Assembly: GCF_006439025.1 (NCBI RefSeq)
Contig: NZ_RCYZ01000001.1
Coordinates: forward strand, 62,001-126,000
DNA length: 64,000 bases
Direction: 5' to 3'
Source of the DNA: Hymenobacter nivis
Lineage (GTDB): Bacteria > Bacteroidota > Bacteroidia > Cytophagales > Hymenobacteraceae
Program-made: the position numbers and the translations under genes
Shown here: in pieces, positions 8,497 to 17,793 of the stretch
Layout of the letters: each line of letters begins with the position of its first letter
Position numbering within the stretch: position 1 is the stretch's first letter
Notes under the pieces: model-generated
What the model was told of the DNA's origin: nothing
What the model saw: only the letters and a program-made list of their open reading frames with translations
Databases searched by the model: none

Positions 8497-10767
8497 ATGA
8501 GTCAGACTATCGCAACCCCGCCCACCGTGCGCTTGGATACCGACGTTATTGGGCGGCCCGTCAGCCGGCCCGAGGGGCCGGCCAAGGTAAGCGGCGCGGC
8601 CAAGTACGCGGCCGAGTTCAGCGTGACCGGCCCGCTGTGGTACGGTTACATTGTGAGCAGCCCCATTGCCAAGGGCAAAATCACCAAAATTTACGCCGAC
8701 GAGGTGTTGGCCATTCCGGGCGTGCAGCAGGTGTTCTCGCACGAGAATGTGCCCTCGCTGGCCTGGTTCGACCGCAGCTACAAGGACCAGGTGGCCCCCG
8801 GCGGCTCGCCCTTCCGGCCGCTGCACGAGCCCGAAATTCAGTTCAGCCAGCAGCCAGTGGCGATGGTGGTGGCCGAAACCTTCGAGCTGGCCCGCTACGC
8901 GGCTTCGGTGCTTCGCATCGAGTACGATGTAGATGAATTCAACACCGATTTGAAGGCCGCTGCCTCGAAGTCGTTCGACGCCCCAAAGGGCAAAACGGGC
9001 TTCTTGCCCCCGCCCAAGCCCAAGGGCGACATGGACGCGGCCTACGCCGATGCCCCGCACAAGGTGAGCGGCGAGTACACGCACCGGGCCCAAATGGCTA
9101 ACCCGATGGAAATGTTCGGCACGACCATCGACTGGCTGGGCGATGGCAAGAAGATGAAAATCTACGACAAGACGCAGGGCGCGCCCAACGTGCAACAGTA
9201 CCTCACCAAGATTTTTGGGCTGAGCAAGGAGGAAGCGCGCATCATTTCGCGGTTCACGGGCGGCGGCTTTGGAGCAGGACTGCGGCCGCAGTACCAGGTG
9301 TTTATGGCTGTGCTGGCGGCGCTGGAGCTCGAGCATTCGATACGCGTGGTGATGGACCGCTCGCAGATGTTCAGCATGGGCCACCGCCCCCACACCATCC
9401 AGAATCTGCGCCTGGCCGCCGATGATAAGGGCCACCTGCAAGCCTTGGAGCACACGGCCCTGGCCGAAACCTCGCAGTTTGAGGAAGAGACCGAAACGGT
9501 GGTAAACTGGTCGGGTATTATGTACAACTCGCCCAACTCGAAATTCGACTACCAGCTTACCCGCATCGACGTGAACACGCCGGCCGACATGCGCGCCCCC
9601 GGCGCGGCCACCGGCTCGTTTGCCATCGAAAGCGCTATTGACGAAATGGCCTACGCGGCCGGCGTGGACCCGCTCGATTTCCGCCTGCTCAACTACACCT
9701 ACGAAGACCCCACCGAAAATAAGCCCTTCAGCAGCAAGCGCCTCGATGCCTGCTACCACGAAGGCGCCGCCCGCTTCGGCTGGGAGCAGCGTACCCCCGA
9801 GCCCCGCTCGATGCGCGACGGCAACATGCTGGTGGGCTGGGGCATGGCCGCTGGCTGCTGGGATGCCTCCACGCAGAAGGCCGCCGCCAAAGCCATTCTG
9901 CACGCCGACGGCACCCTCGTCGTCAACAGCGCCACCAACGACCAGGGTGCTGGCACCTACGTAATTATGACCCAGGTGGCCGCCCAGACCCTCGGGCTGC
10001 CGATGGCACAGGTGAAGTTTAACCTTGGCGATACCGAGTTTCCGGAAGCCCCCATCCAGGGCGGCTCCTGGACGGCCAACTCGGTGGGCACGGCCGTGCA
10101 GAACGCCTGCCAGGAGGTCGGCAAAAAGCTGCTCAAGCTAGCCCAGGACATGGACGACTCGCCCCTGAAAGGCGTTGATTTTGAGGACGTGCAGTTCGCC
10201 AACGGCTGCCTGCGCGCCAACGAGGACGTCAGCCGCTCGGTGGCCATTACCGACATCCTGGCCGCCAGCGGCGAGGCCAAGATTGAGGCCGACGGCAAAG
10301 CCGGCCCTAACCCCGCCAACCTACTCAAGTACTCGATGCACTCGCACAACGCGGTGTTTGTAGAGGTGAAGGTGGACGAAGACCTGGGCACTGTGCACGT
10401 CACGCGCGTGGTGGATGCCGTGGCCGCCGGCCGCATCCTGAACCCCAAGACGGCTCGTAGCCAGGTATTGGGCGGGGTAGTGTGGGGCATCAGCATGGCC
10501 CTGATGGAAGAGGCCTATCTCAACAACGACCTGGGCCGCTACGTCAACCACAACTACGCCGAGTACCACATCCCGGTAAACGCCGACATCAAGAAAATCG
10601 ACGTGATTTTTGTGGAGGAGGAAGACCACATCGCCAGCGCCATCGGCGTCAAAGGCGTCGGTGAAGTCGGCATGCTGGGCGTAGCCGCCGCCATCTGCAA
10701 CGCCGTGTACCACGCCACCGGCAAGCGCGTCCGCGAATTGCCGCTGACGATTGATAAGCTGCTGTAA
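8497..10767 (+). CDS. paoC: Aldehyde/xanthine oxidoreductase molybdenum-cofactor subunit (PaoC/YagR-like)
   Basis: A 756-residue large subunit carrying the molybdenum cofactor and the active site. The N-terminal hammerhead domain (DVIGRPVSRPEGPAKVSGAAKYAAE) is followed by the cofactor-binding domain with FTGGGFGAGL at about 248-257 and GGSWTANSVGTAVQNA at about 523. The catalytic glutamate is in GVKGVGEVGMLG near residue 725. The length and the PaoB-type partner point to the aldehyde-oxidising PaoABC branch, which uses a cytosine-dinucleotide cofactor. An XdhC-type factor (14924) and a MocA-type transferase (17794) nearby fit this. The substrate range cannot be read from sequence. Confidence 0.92.
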   Translation: MSQTIATPPTVRLDTDVIGRPVSRPEGPAKVSGAAKYAAEFSVTGPLWYGYIVSSPIAKGKITKIYADEVLAIPGVQQVFSHENVPSLAWFDRSYKDQVAPGGSPFRPLHEPEIQFSQQPVAMVVAETFELARYAASVLRIEYDVDEFNTDLKAAASKSFDAPKGKTGFLPPPKPKGDMDAAYADAPHKVSGEYTHRAQMANPMEMFGTTIDWLGDGKKMKIYDKTQGAPNVQQYLTKIFGLSKEEARIISRFTGGGFGAGLRPQYQVFMAVLAALELEHSIRVVMDRSQMFSMGHRPHTIQNLRLAADDKGHLQALEHTALAETSQFEEETETVVNWSGIMYNSPNSKFDYQLTRIDVNTPADMRAPGAATGSFAIESAIDEMAYAAGVDPLDFRLLNYTYEDPTENKPFSSKRLDACYHEGAARFGWEQRTPEPRSMRDGNMLVGWGMAAGCWDASTQKAAAKAILHADGTLVVNSATNDQGAGTYVIMTQVAAQTLGLPMAQVKFNLGDTEFPEAPIQGGSWTANSVGTAVQNACQEVGKKLLKLAQDMDDSPLKGVDFEDVQFANGCLRANEDVSRSVAITDILAASGEAKIEADGKAGPNPANLLKYSMHSHNAVFVEVKVDEDLGTVHVTRVVDAVAAGRILNPKTARSQVLGGVVWGISMALMEEAYLNNDLGRYVNHNYAEYHIPVNADIKKIDVIFVEEEDHIASAIGVKGVGEVGMLGVAAAICNAVYHATGKRVRELPLTIDKLL

Positions 10768-10787
10768 GGTTGAATTAAGTTGAGTGC

Positions 10788-10826
10788 AAAAGCGCCCCGT
10801 AGCCATTACAGCTACGGGGCGCTTTT
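10788..10826 (+). terminator. Strong intrinsic terminator after the oxidoreductase operon
   Basis: A 16-bp perfect stem (AAAAGCGCCCCGTAGC) with a 7-nt loop, 20 bp past the paoC stop codon. The stem ends in TTTT followed by CTATTTAA on the plus strand, and the A-run opposite could let it work in both directions. Confidence 0.88.
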
Positions 10827-10926
10827 CTATTTAACCTAATCCTCAACTCACCCAAGTAGCCTGGGCCGAAGCCCGTGTTTTTCAGTGTTCGCCTCGAATC
10901 TTAGGCTACTGCTTAGACTGCCACAG

Positions 10927-10934
10927 TAACTTTG
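10927..10934 (+). promoter_or_regulatory. Candidate -7 element of the purEK promoter
   Basis: TAACTTTG matches the Bacteroidota -7 consensus TAnnTTTG exactly, 165 bp before the purE ATG. The upstream element is weak (TTAG near 10901). An inverted pair AGTAGCCT/AGGCTACT lies just upstream (10855-10910). The predicted leader is about 155 nt; no known riboswitch was recognised in it. Confidence 0.5.
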
Positions 10935-11098
10935 CGGCCATAGTGACGGGCTTCTCAGCGAAGGCCCGTTGTGCGGATGGGACCACGCGCGGCCCAATAG
11001 CCAGCTGTCCGGATGCGGATTTTAGCCCGCACTTACGCCCAAAAATCCGTTTTTTCGACCACCCAGGGCGGCTCCGCCCCCTTACGATAAGGCTTACC

Positions 11099-11632
11099 AT
11101 GAGTACCCTTAATACCTCCAACACTCCTAGCCCCAGCGCTACCCCCGGCAAGCCAGTGGTTGGCGTGGTCATGGGCTCCAGCAGCGACTGGGACACCATG
11201 CAGCACGCCGTGCAGATTCTCACCGACTTTGGCGTGGCCCACGAAGCGCGCGTGGTATCGGCCCACCGCATGCCCGACGACTTGTTTGCCTACGCTGAGC
11301 AGGCCGGCCCGCGCGGCTTGCAGGCCATTATTGCCGGCGCGGGGGGGGCCGCCCACCTGCCTGGTATGCTGGCCGCTAAAACCACCGTGCCCGTGCTGGG
11401 GGTGCCGGTGGCCAGCCGCCATTTGCAGGGGGTCGATTCGCTGCACAGCATCGTGCAGATGCCCAAGGGGATACCCGTGGCCACGTTTGCGATTGGCACC
11501 GCCGGGGCGGCCAATGCCGCGCTGTTCGCGGTCAGCCTGCTGGCCCTGCACGACCCGGACCTGGCGACCAAGCTGCTGGCCTTCCGCGCCGCCCAAACCG
11601 AAGCCGCCCGCAACATGACGCTGCCCGTATGA
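11099..11632 (+). CDS. purE: N5-carboxyaminoimidazole ribonucleotide mutase (PurE)
   Basis: A 177-residue class I PurE, which converts N5-CAIR to CAIR in purine synthesis. After an N-terminal Ser/Thr/Pro-rich tail of about 18 residues comes the core [13 protein letters not shown], then [10 protein letters not shown] with the catalytic His, [14 protein letters not shown] and [25 protein letters not shown] 11099 is chosen because the upstream frame has no PurE similarity. The stop codon overlaps the purK start (ATGA), so translation is coupled, as expected for partners that hand over an unstable intermediate. Confidence 0.96.
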   Translation: MSTLNTSNTPSPSATPGKPVVGVVMGSSSDWDTMQHAVQILTDFGVAHEARVVSAHRMPDDLFAYAEQAGPRGLQAIIAGAGGAAHLPGMLAAKTTVPVLGVPVASRHLQGVDSLHSIVQMPKGIPVATFAIGTAGAANAALFAVSLLALHDPDLATKLLAFRAAQTEAARNMTLPV

Positions 11633-12879
11633 GCGCCGATAGTCACGCTACCGCCATGGCCCCAATTTTTCCCGGCAGTGTGGACGCTGCGGGCCGGCCG
11701 GCTACCCTCGGGGTGCTGGGGGGCGGCCAGCTGGGCCGGATGTTTGTGCACGCCGCCCAGCGCCTAGGGTACTTCACCGCCGTGCTGGAGCCCGACCCGC
11801 AAAGCCCGGCCGGGCTGGTGAGCCACCACCACATCCAAACCAACTACGACGACCCGACCGGGCTGGCCCAGCTGGCCCAGCTGTGCCAAGCCATCACCAC
11901 CGAGTTTGAAAACGTGCCGGCCCAGGCCCTGCAAACGCTGGCGCAGACCCGCCCCGTGGCGCCGGGCGCGGCCGTAGTGGGCATTGCCCAAGACCGTATC
12001 GAGGAGAAAGCCCACTTCGCGGCCTGCGCCGAAGTGTCGGGGGTGACCTGCGCGCCCTATGCGGTGCTCGAAACGCCGGCCCAGCTCCAGGCCGTGCTGG
12101 ACGAGCGCGCCGATTTACTGCCCGGTATCCTGAAAACCGCGCGCATGGGCTACGACGGCAAGGGCCAGGTCCGCGTGAAGACCGCCGCCGAGCTGGCCGC
12201 CGCCTGGGCCGAGCTGGGCGGTGTGGCCTGCGTGCTGGAAAAAATGCTGCCGCTCGCCGCCGAGTGCTCGGTGCTGGTGGCGCGCGGCTGGCACGGGCAA
12301 GTCGTCAGCTTCGCCCCGCAGCGCAATGTGCACGAAGCAGGCATTTTGGCCGTAACCCACGCTTACGAGGGCGCCATGCCCGCAGCCCTAGCCGATAGAG
12401 CCCGCGAGGCGGCCGTAGCCATCGCGCAGCACCTCGGCTACGTCGGGGTGCTGTGCGTCGAGTTTTTTGTAGTAGACGACGGCAGTGAGCACGGCGGCCT
12501 GGTAGTCAACGAGATGGCCCCGCGCCCGCACAACAGCGGCCACTACACGATAGACGCCTGCGATGCCTCGCAGTTTGACCTCCAGGTGCACGCCATGGCG
12601 GGCTTGCCCTTGCCCCAGCCGCGCCAGCATTCCCCGGCCATTATGCTCAACCTGCTGGGCGACGTGTGGTTTGACGCCAGCGGCCAGCCGCAGGAGCCAG
12701 CCTGGTACGCCGTGCTGAGCCTGCCGGGCGCGCACTTGCACCTCTACGGCAAGCTGGAGGCGCGCGCCGGCCGCAAAATGGGCCACCTGACCATTACCGG
12801 CCCGGACGTCGCCAGTGTCAAAACCGTGGCACGCCGCGCCGCGGAATTGCTCGACTTGCCGGGACTGGACGCCATTTAG
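11629..12879 (+). CDS. purK: 5-(carboxyamino)imidazole ribonucleotide synthase (PurK)
   Basis: A 416-residue ATP-grasp enzyme that makes N5-CAIR from AIR, bicarbonate and ATP. The N-terminal biotin-carboxylase-like fold begins with [22 protein letters not shown] after about 22 extra residues. ATP-grasp features include [15 protein letters not shown], the [19 protein letters not shown] stretch and the metal/substrate region [20 protein letters not shown]. It overlaps purE by four bases. The start at 11629 is set by this overlap; an ATG at 11656 is an alternative. No terminator was found before the convergent NmrA-like gene. Confidence 0.96.
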   Translation: MSADSHATAMAPIFPGSVDAAGRPATLGVLGGGQLGRMFVHAAQRLGYFTAVLEPDPQSPAGLVSHHHIQTNYDDPTGLAQLAQLCQAITTEFENVPAQALQTLAQTRPVAPGAAVVGIAQDRIEEKAHFAACAEVSGVTCAPYAVLETPAQLQAVLDERADLLPGILKTARMGYDGKGQVRVKTAAELAAAWAELGGVACVLEKMLPLAAECSVLVARGWHGQVVSFAPQRNVHEAGILAVTHAYEGAMPAALADRAREAAVAIAQHLGYVGVLCVEFFVVDDGSEHGGLVVNEMAPRPHNSGHYTIDACDASQFDLQVHAMAGLPLPQPRQHSPAIMLNLLGDVWFDASGQPQEPAWYAVLSLPGAHLHLYGKLEARAGRKMGHLTITGPDVASVKTVARRAAELLDLPGLDAI

Positions 12880-12964
12880 GTACACCGAATCAGAAAAATG
12901 TCCGTCGTGCTGAAATACCGAACTTGCTCCTAAGAAGCTTTCTCACAACCTGCTGCTTGCCGCG

Positions 12965-13843
12965 CTAAAAAGCCGCCGCGAATTCCCGGGCGAAATCCTC
13001 TAGCTTCACCTGGCCCAGGACGGGCTTGTGCTGCTCGTAATCCTCGCCCAGGGCCCCGGTGCGGATGCTGGCGTAGATGTCTGCGATTTCGGCGGCGCGG
13101 TCGGCGGGCAGGCCGTGGTTGGTTAGGTTGTGTTGCATCTGGGTATCGGTGAGGGCCACCCAGGGCAGGGCGGGCTGGCCGATGGCGGCCCCCAGCACCT
13201 GGGCCACTTCGTCGGCGGTGCGCTCGTCGCTGGCCACGTAGCGCACGGAGCGGCCGGGGGCGGCGGGCGTGGTCAGCTCTTCGGCGGCGGCGGCGGCAAT
13301 GTCGCGCTGGTGCACGAAGGCCACGCGGGTGCTGCCAGGATAATTAACGCCGATAACGCCCGCCGCTCTTATCATACCAATAAAGCTCAACATATTGGTG
13401 TAGAACGAGGTGGGTCGCAGGTAGGTGAGCGCCAGGCCCGGTACCTCAGCCAGAATACCCTCCACATCGTGCGAGCCCAGGATGCCGCCCGTGCCCGCCG
13501 CCCGGTGCGCCCCCCAGCTGCTGAGCAGCACCACGCGCCGCACCCCGGCCTGCTGCACGGCCTCGGCGTAGCTGCGGCCGATGTGGCGGTGGTAGGCCCG
13601 CGAGTCGGCCACTGCAAAGTTGGGCGGCACCATGAGGTACACGGCATCGGCCCCGGCAAAGGTGGCGGCCAGAAAAGCCGCATCGTCGACCGAGCCGATG
13701 GCGGCGCGGGCCCCCAGGGCCCCAATGGCCGCCTGCCGGCCCGCCTGGCTGCTGATCACCGTAACGGCGTGGCCCTGCTGCACCAGCAACGCGGCAAGCG
13801 GCTGGCTGATGTTCCCGAGAGAACCGGTGAGAATGATTTTCAT
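12965..13843 (-). CDS. NmrA-like NAD(P)-binding oxidoreductase
   Basis: A 292-residue atypical short-chain dehydrogenase of the NmrA/QorB type. The start (MKIILTGSLGNISQPLA) carries a Gly-rich nucleotide-binding loop. It is followed by ADAVYLMVPP and VVLLSSWGAH, where the usual catalytic Tyr-x-x-x-Lys is not evident. The middle LRPTSFYTNMLSF matches the family region near the active cleft. It may act on quinones or nitrogen signals, or be a redox sensor; the exact role is unknown. ATG 13843 is preferred over longer in-frame extensions. The AraC regulator lies 90 bp upstream on the same strand and may control it. Confidence 0.8.
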   Translation of the reverse strand: MKIILTGSLGNISQPLAALLVQQGHAVTVISSQAGRQAAIGALGARAAIGSVDDAAFLAATFAGADAVYLMVPPNFAVADSRAYHRHIGRSYAEAVQQAGVRRVVLLSSWGAHRAAGTGGILGSHDVEGILAEVPGLALTYLRPTSFYTNMLSFIGMIRAAGVIGVNYPGSTRVAFVHQRDIAAAAAEELTTPAAPGRSVRYVASDERTADEVAQVLGAAIGQPALPWVALTDTQMQHNLTNHGLPADRAAEIADIYASIRTGALGEDYEQHKPVLGQVKLEDFAREFAAAF

Positions 13844-13933
13844 GCCACAAAGCTCCGGCCGGCGGGTACCCGCCCAAAGGGCCAAACGGCGGCAATATTG
13901 GGCCAAACGGCGGGGGCCCGCGTGAGCAAAGCG

Positions 13934-14806
13934 CTACGCCCCGCCCTGCCGGTAAGCGGCCGGCCCTACCCCCACGTGGTTCCGAAAAAACCGGCCGAAC
14001 GCCGATTGGTCGGCGAAGTGGAGCGCGTCCGCAACCTGGCCGATGGTGAGAGCGGGGTTTTGCAGCAGCACGCGGGCCTCCAGCAGCACGGCCTCGGCTA
14101 GCCAGGCCAGGGCGGGCTTGCCGGTGGCTTGCTTAATAGTTTCGGCGAGGTGCTTGGGCGTGATGCAGAGTTTATTGGCATAAAAAGCCAGGCCACGCTC
14201 GTTGGCGTAATGACTGTTTACCAAAGCTTTAAATTCGGCGGCGATGAGCTGGCTACGCGTCTGCACGGCTTTCAGCGAAACGTGCTGAGCGCTATAAATA
14301 GGCGCCGTTTCGTGCAGTAGAATGTGGATGAGGCTGCGCACAATTTCCGTGCGGTAAGCGTGAGGCGCGTTGTATTGCTGCCCGATGGCCCGCAGCAACT
14401 CCGCGATGCGCTCGGCCGGCGCCGGGGGTAGCTCAAACACGTGCCGGGCATCGCGCTCAAAAAACGCGAACGCATCGGGGCTGGGGCCGCCGCCGGCCGC
14501 CACAAATTCCTTGGTAAAGAAAACACTCAGCGCCTCCATATCGGCCGCCATGTAGGGCCACTGCTTGATGGCGTAGGGCGAGAGCAGCATCAGCGACCGG
14601 GGCCCCAGCTCGTAGGTTTCGAGGTTGACTTGCAGGCGGGCGCTGCCGTGCAGGCACAGTCCGATTTTGTAGTAATCGCTGCGGTAGGGCCGCTCGATGG
14701 GCAGCCTCGCCGGTGCCGAATCGGGCCCCAGAAAGAAAAAATCCGCCGGCGCTGCGGCGGGCTCACCGAGGGCCGCCAGTGGGTAAACGGGAATGGGTGC
14801 GGGCAT
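13934..14806 (-). CDS. AraC family transcriptional regulator
   Basis: A 290-residue protein. The N-terminal part (about 1-165) looks like a cupin-type sensing domain (ARLQVNLETYELGPRSLMLLSPY). The C-terminal 100 residues form the two helix-turn-helix AraC domain, visible as LAFYANKLCITPKHLAETIKQATG and then TIGQVADALHFADQSAFGRFFRNHVGVGPAAYR. ATG 14806 is used; an in-frame TTG upstream is less likely. It is divergent from the XdhC gene across 117 bp and upstream of the NmrA-like gene. It probably regulates one or both; the effector is unknown. Confidence 0.92.
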   Translation of the reverse strand: MPAPIPVYPLAALGEPAAAPADFFFLGPDSAPARLPIERPYRSDYYKIGLCLHGSARLQVNLETYELGPRSLMLLSPYAIKQWPYMAADMEALSVFFTKEFVAAGGGPSPDAFAFFERDARHVFELPPAPAERIAELLRAIGQQYNAPHAYRTEIVRSLIHILLHETAPIYSAQHVSLKAVQTRSQLIAAEFKALVNSHYANERGLAFYANKLCITPKHLAETIKQATGKPALAWLAEAVLLEARVLLQNPALTIGQVADALHFADQSAFGRFFRNHVGVGPAAYRQGGA

Positions 14807-14923
14807 AAGGGCCAAAGTACGCGCCGCCGGGCGCGGGGGCCCCGAACCATGCCGGCAGGCGGGCGGTTGTTACAACCCCGCCCCGCCACCGGGCGTACTG
14901 CCCCCGCGCCTCTTTTTTTGCTC

Positions 14924-16066
14924 ATGACCGAATTACAACGGCTCTTTATTGCCTACGACCAGCACCGCGCCACCGCCCGCCCCTGCGCGCTGGCCACCGT
15001 GGTGGAGGTGCTGGGCTCGGCCTACCGCCGCCCCGGCGCCCGCATGCTCGTGACCGAAGACGGCGAGCTGACCGGGGCCATCAGCGGGGGGTGCCTCGAA
15101 GGCGATGCCCGGCAGCGCGCCCGGCGGGCCATTTTTCGGGGCGAGCCAGCCCTTGTTACCTACGACACGCGCGACGAGGACGACCCGCGCCACGGCCTGG
15201 GCCCCGGCTGCCAGGGCGTGGTGCGCATCTTGCTGGAGCCCCTCGATTTCGCCAACCCCGACAACCCGCTGGAGTTGCTGCGCGGCTTTGCCCAGCACCC
15301 CGCCCCCGCCGTGCTGGCCACCGTGTTCGAAACCGACGCCAGCGGCCTGAAAGCCGCCGTGGGCCAGCGCGTGCTGCTCTCGGAGGCCGGCGTAGTGCGC
15401 GGCACGCCGCTGCTGGCTGCCCCGCTGGCCGCCGCCGCCCGCGCCACGCTGGCCCAGCGCCAGCCCCATATCCTGACCATCGAAACCGATGCCGGCCCAG
15501 TGCGTGCCTCGCTCGAGCTGTTGCTGCCGCCCCTGCGCCTGGTAGTGTACGGCGCCGGCAACGACGCCCAGCCGTTAGTGCACCTGGCCGGCTCGCTGGG
15601 CTGGCACATTACGGTATTCGATGGCCGACCCAACCTGGCCACCACCGCCCGCTTCCCCGAGGCGGCCACCGTGCGCATCGTGCCCGTAGCCGAGCTCGAA
15701 ACTGCCCTGCCCGACCCGCTGGCCTACCACGTGCTGCTCAGCCACAACTACGCCTACGACCTGGCCGCGCTGCAAACGCTGCTCACCTCGCCCGCGCCAT
15801 ACATTGGCTTGTTGGGCCCGCGCCTCAAGGCCCAGCGCCTGCTCGACGAGCTGGATACCGCGCCCGTGGCCTTGGTGGCGCAATTGCGCGAGCGCCTGCA
15901 CAGCCCCATCGGCCTCGACCTGGGCAGTGAAACGCCCGAGGAAATCGCCCTGGCCATCGTGGCCGAGATTCAGGCGCAGCACAGCGGGCGGCAGGGCCGG
16001 CCCCTGCGCGAGCGCGCCGGCACGGTGCACATTCCGGCGGCCGACGCAGCAACTATTAACCAGTAA
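14924..16066 (+). CDS. xdhC: XdhC/CoxI family molybdoenzyme maturation factor
   Basis: A 380-residue protein that, in characterised relatives (XdhC, PaoD), binds the molybdenum cofactor, protects it during sulfuration and delivers it to a xanthine-oxidase-family apoenzyme. The N-terminal XdhC/CoxI domain has GSAYRRPGARMLV and GAISGGCLEGD with the conserved Cys, then TYDTRDEDDP. The C-terminal Rossmann domain has LVVYGAGNDAQPLVHLAGSLG and YIGLLGPRLKAQRLLDEL. The start at 14924 (MTELQRLF) is set by the domain boundary; the frame stays open upstream without homology. Its likely client is the PaoABC-like enzyme 4 kb away. Confidence 0.9.
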   Translation: MTELQRLFIAYDQHRATARPCALATVVEVLGSAYRRPGARMLVTEDGELTGAISGGCLEGDARQRARRAIFRGEPALVTYDTRDEDDPRHGLGPGCQGVVRILLEPLDFANPDNPLELLRGFAQHPAPAVLATVFETDASGLKAAVGQRVLLSEAGVVRGTPLLAAPLAAAARATLAQRQPHILTIETDAGPVRASLELLLPPLRLVVYGAGNDAQPLVHLAGSLGWHITVFDGRPNLATTARFPEAATVRIVPVAELETALPDPLAYHVLLSHNYAYDLAALQTLLTSPAPYIGLLGPRLKAQRLLDELDTAPVALVAQLRERLHSPIGLDLGSETPEEIALAIVAEIQAQHSGRQGRPLRERAGTVHIPAADAATINQ

Positions 16067-16587
16067 TTATTACCGGCAATAACAACCAGGCCCCCCACCG
16101 GGGCTGCATAGCAGCCAGGTAAACCACTGGGGCCCTAAAGGCGACGCTTACCAAAAAACGGCGGCGGTTTAGATGCGGCAGAGTGGCCGGGTGCATTGCC
16201 CGAAGGGCTTCGTCGGGCCACTCTTATGATTGAACAGGACCCCTGTACTTTAATCAGAGCGGCCCGGCGATTGGAAAAGTCGCTGGACCACCCTCGCTTT
16301 AGGTCACCACTAAAAAATATAATGCGGCCAGTCGTATTTCCCCGCCCCTGTTTGCGGCAGAATTAGGGCCCCAGGCGTTTGTAACCAAACCCATTACAAT
16401 ACAGTCCGTTACCAGGCCAAGCGCCCGTTCGTGGGGGCCCCAAAGGGCGAGCTAAGGTGCTTGCAAACAGGCCGGTTCCCTGGCCACTGTGGGCCTGCGG
16501 CCCAAACAAAACGGGCCCATGGCTGCTTACGAAGCGCTTCCAGCCGGAAGCCTTTCCCTTATTTATTCATTACCGCACCAAATCAAA
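16067..16587. other. Intergenic region, 521 bp, no gene recognised
   Basis: It lies between the XdhC gene and the old yellow enzyme gene. It has several GGGCCC words and short GC-rich inverted segments (for example GTGGCCGGGTGCATTGCCCG at about 16182). A 45-codon frame from about 16225 has no recognisable features. A promoter for the downstream gene is expected but no clear TAnnTTTG element was found. Confidence 0.5.
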
Positions 16588-17685
16588 ATGGCTGAGCAAC
16601 CGCTTCTGACCCCCTTTCATTCCGATAAGCTAAACTTGCGCAACCGCGTTGTGATGGCCCCCATGACGCGCAGCCGCGCCGACAACCCGGGCAACGTGCC
16701 CAACGACCTGATGGTGACCTACTATGACCAGCGCGCCACGGCTGGCCTCATCATCACGGAGGGCACTTATGTCAACCGGGAGGCGACGGGCTACATCAAC
16801 GTGCCCGGCATCTACACCCCCGAGCAGGTGGCGGGCTGGCAGAAAATCACCAGTGCCCAGCACAAGCTGGGCGGTAAGATGTTTGTGCAGTTGTGGCACG
16901 TGGGCCGCGTGTCGCACCCCGACTTGCTTGACGGCGACCTGCCCCTGGCCCCCTCGGCCATCAACCCCCACGACAAGGTGTACACGCCCACCGGCTTCCA
17001 GGGAACGGTGGAGCCCCGGGCCATGACCACGGCGCAGATCAAGCAAACCGTAGCCGACTTTGCACAGGCCGCCAAAAACGCCATCGAAGCCGGCTTTGAC
17101 GGCATGGAGGTACACTCCTCGAACGGTTACCTGTTCCACCAGTTTTTCAACGGCACCAGCAACCACCGCACCGACGAGTACGGCGGCTCGAATGAGAACC
17201 GTGCCCGCTTTTTCTTCGAGGTGCTCGACGCCATCAAGGCGGCCGGCGTGGACATGGGCAAGGTGGGCGTGCGCCTCAACCCCTCGCTCGACGGCCTGTT
17301 TGGCATCACGATGGACGCCGACACCATCCCCACGTTCGACCTCATTATCAAGCGCCTCAACGACTACGGCCTGGCGTATCTGCACCTCAGCGAGCCGTTT
17401 ACCGACGTGAGCAAAATCCCGTTTGCGGAGCCGCACATCGCCAAGCACTACCGCCCCATGTACCAGGGCACGCTCATCATCAACGGCGGCTTCGACCAGG
17501 AAAAAGGCAATAAAGTAGTGGCCGACGGCGACGCCGACCTGGTGGCTTTCGGCACCCTCTACATCTCCAACCCTGATTTGGTGGAGCGCTTCGCTGAGCA
17601 CGCGCCCCTGGCCGAGGGCGACAAGGACACCTTCTACACCCCGGGCCCCAAGGGCTACACCGATTACCCCAAGCTGAACGACTAA
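16588..17685 (+). CDS. Old yellow enzyme family alkene reductase (NemA-like)
   Basis: A 365-residue FMN-dependent NAD(P)H oxidoreductase of the OYE family, which reduces activated C=C bonds and often nitro compounds. Visible family motifs are NRVVMAPMTRSRAD, TAGLIITEGTYV, LWHVGRVSHPDL, and the substrate-binding pair in HSSNGYLFHQFF (His and Asn) followed by RTDEYGGSNENRARFFFE. The C-terminal NGGFDQEKGNK and ADLVAFGTLYISNPDLVER close the FMN-phosphate site. ATG 16588 is chosen from family alignment; upstream in-frame sequence is not conserved. The neighbours (aldehyde oxidoreductase maturation genes, AraC, NmrA) suggest a stress or detoxification setting. Confidence 0.93.
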   Translation: MAEQPLLTPFHSDKLNLRNRVVMAPMTRSRADNPGNVPNDLMVTYYDQRATAGLIITEGTYVNREATGYINVPGIYTPEQVAGWQKITSAQHKLGGKMFVQLWHVGRVSHPDLLDGDLPLAPSAINPHDKVYTPTGFQGTVEPRAMTTAQIKQTVADFAQAAKNAIEAGFDGMEVHSSNGYLFHQFFNGTSNHRTDEYGGSNENRARFFFEVLDAIKAAGVDMGKVGVRLNPSLDGLFGITMDADTIPTFDLIIKRLNDYGLAYLHLSEPFTDVSKIPFAEPHIAKHYRPMYQGTLIINGGFDQEKGNKVVADGDADLVAFGTLYISNPDLVERFAEHAPLAEGDKDTFYTPGPKGYTDYPKLND

Positions 17686-17793
17686 CCGGCAACGGCTAGT
17701 TTTGGGCCGGCGGTGGGCTGGTTGCGGGTTGCCTGCCGGGCAATGCGCAACCAGTTCGCCGCCGGCTTTTTTGCGCCCATTCTTCTTCCGGTT

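Noticed and set aside
8194..9903. Long open frame antisense to paoC (569 codons)
   Set aside because: High-GC antisense frame with His/Gly/Val-rich shadow composition; paoC has clear motifs on the plus strand.
10935..11098. Purine riboswitch in the purE leader
   Set aside because: The leader lacks recognisable conserved purine-aptamer cores; only generic stems were seen.
14441..14923. Upstream in-frame extension of the XdhC protein
   Set aside because: The extension overlaps the AraC gene on the other strand and lacks XdhC similarity; the family N-terminus begins at 14924.
16225..16362. 45-codon frame in the gap before the OYE gene
   Set aside because: Short, no family resemblance, no promoter evidence.
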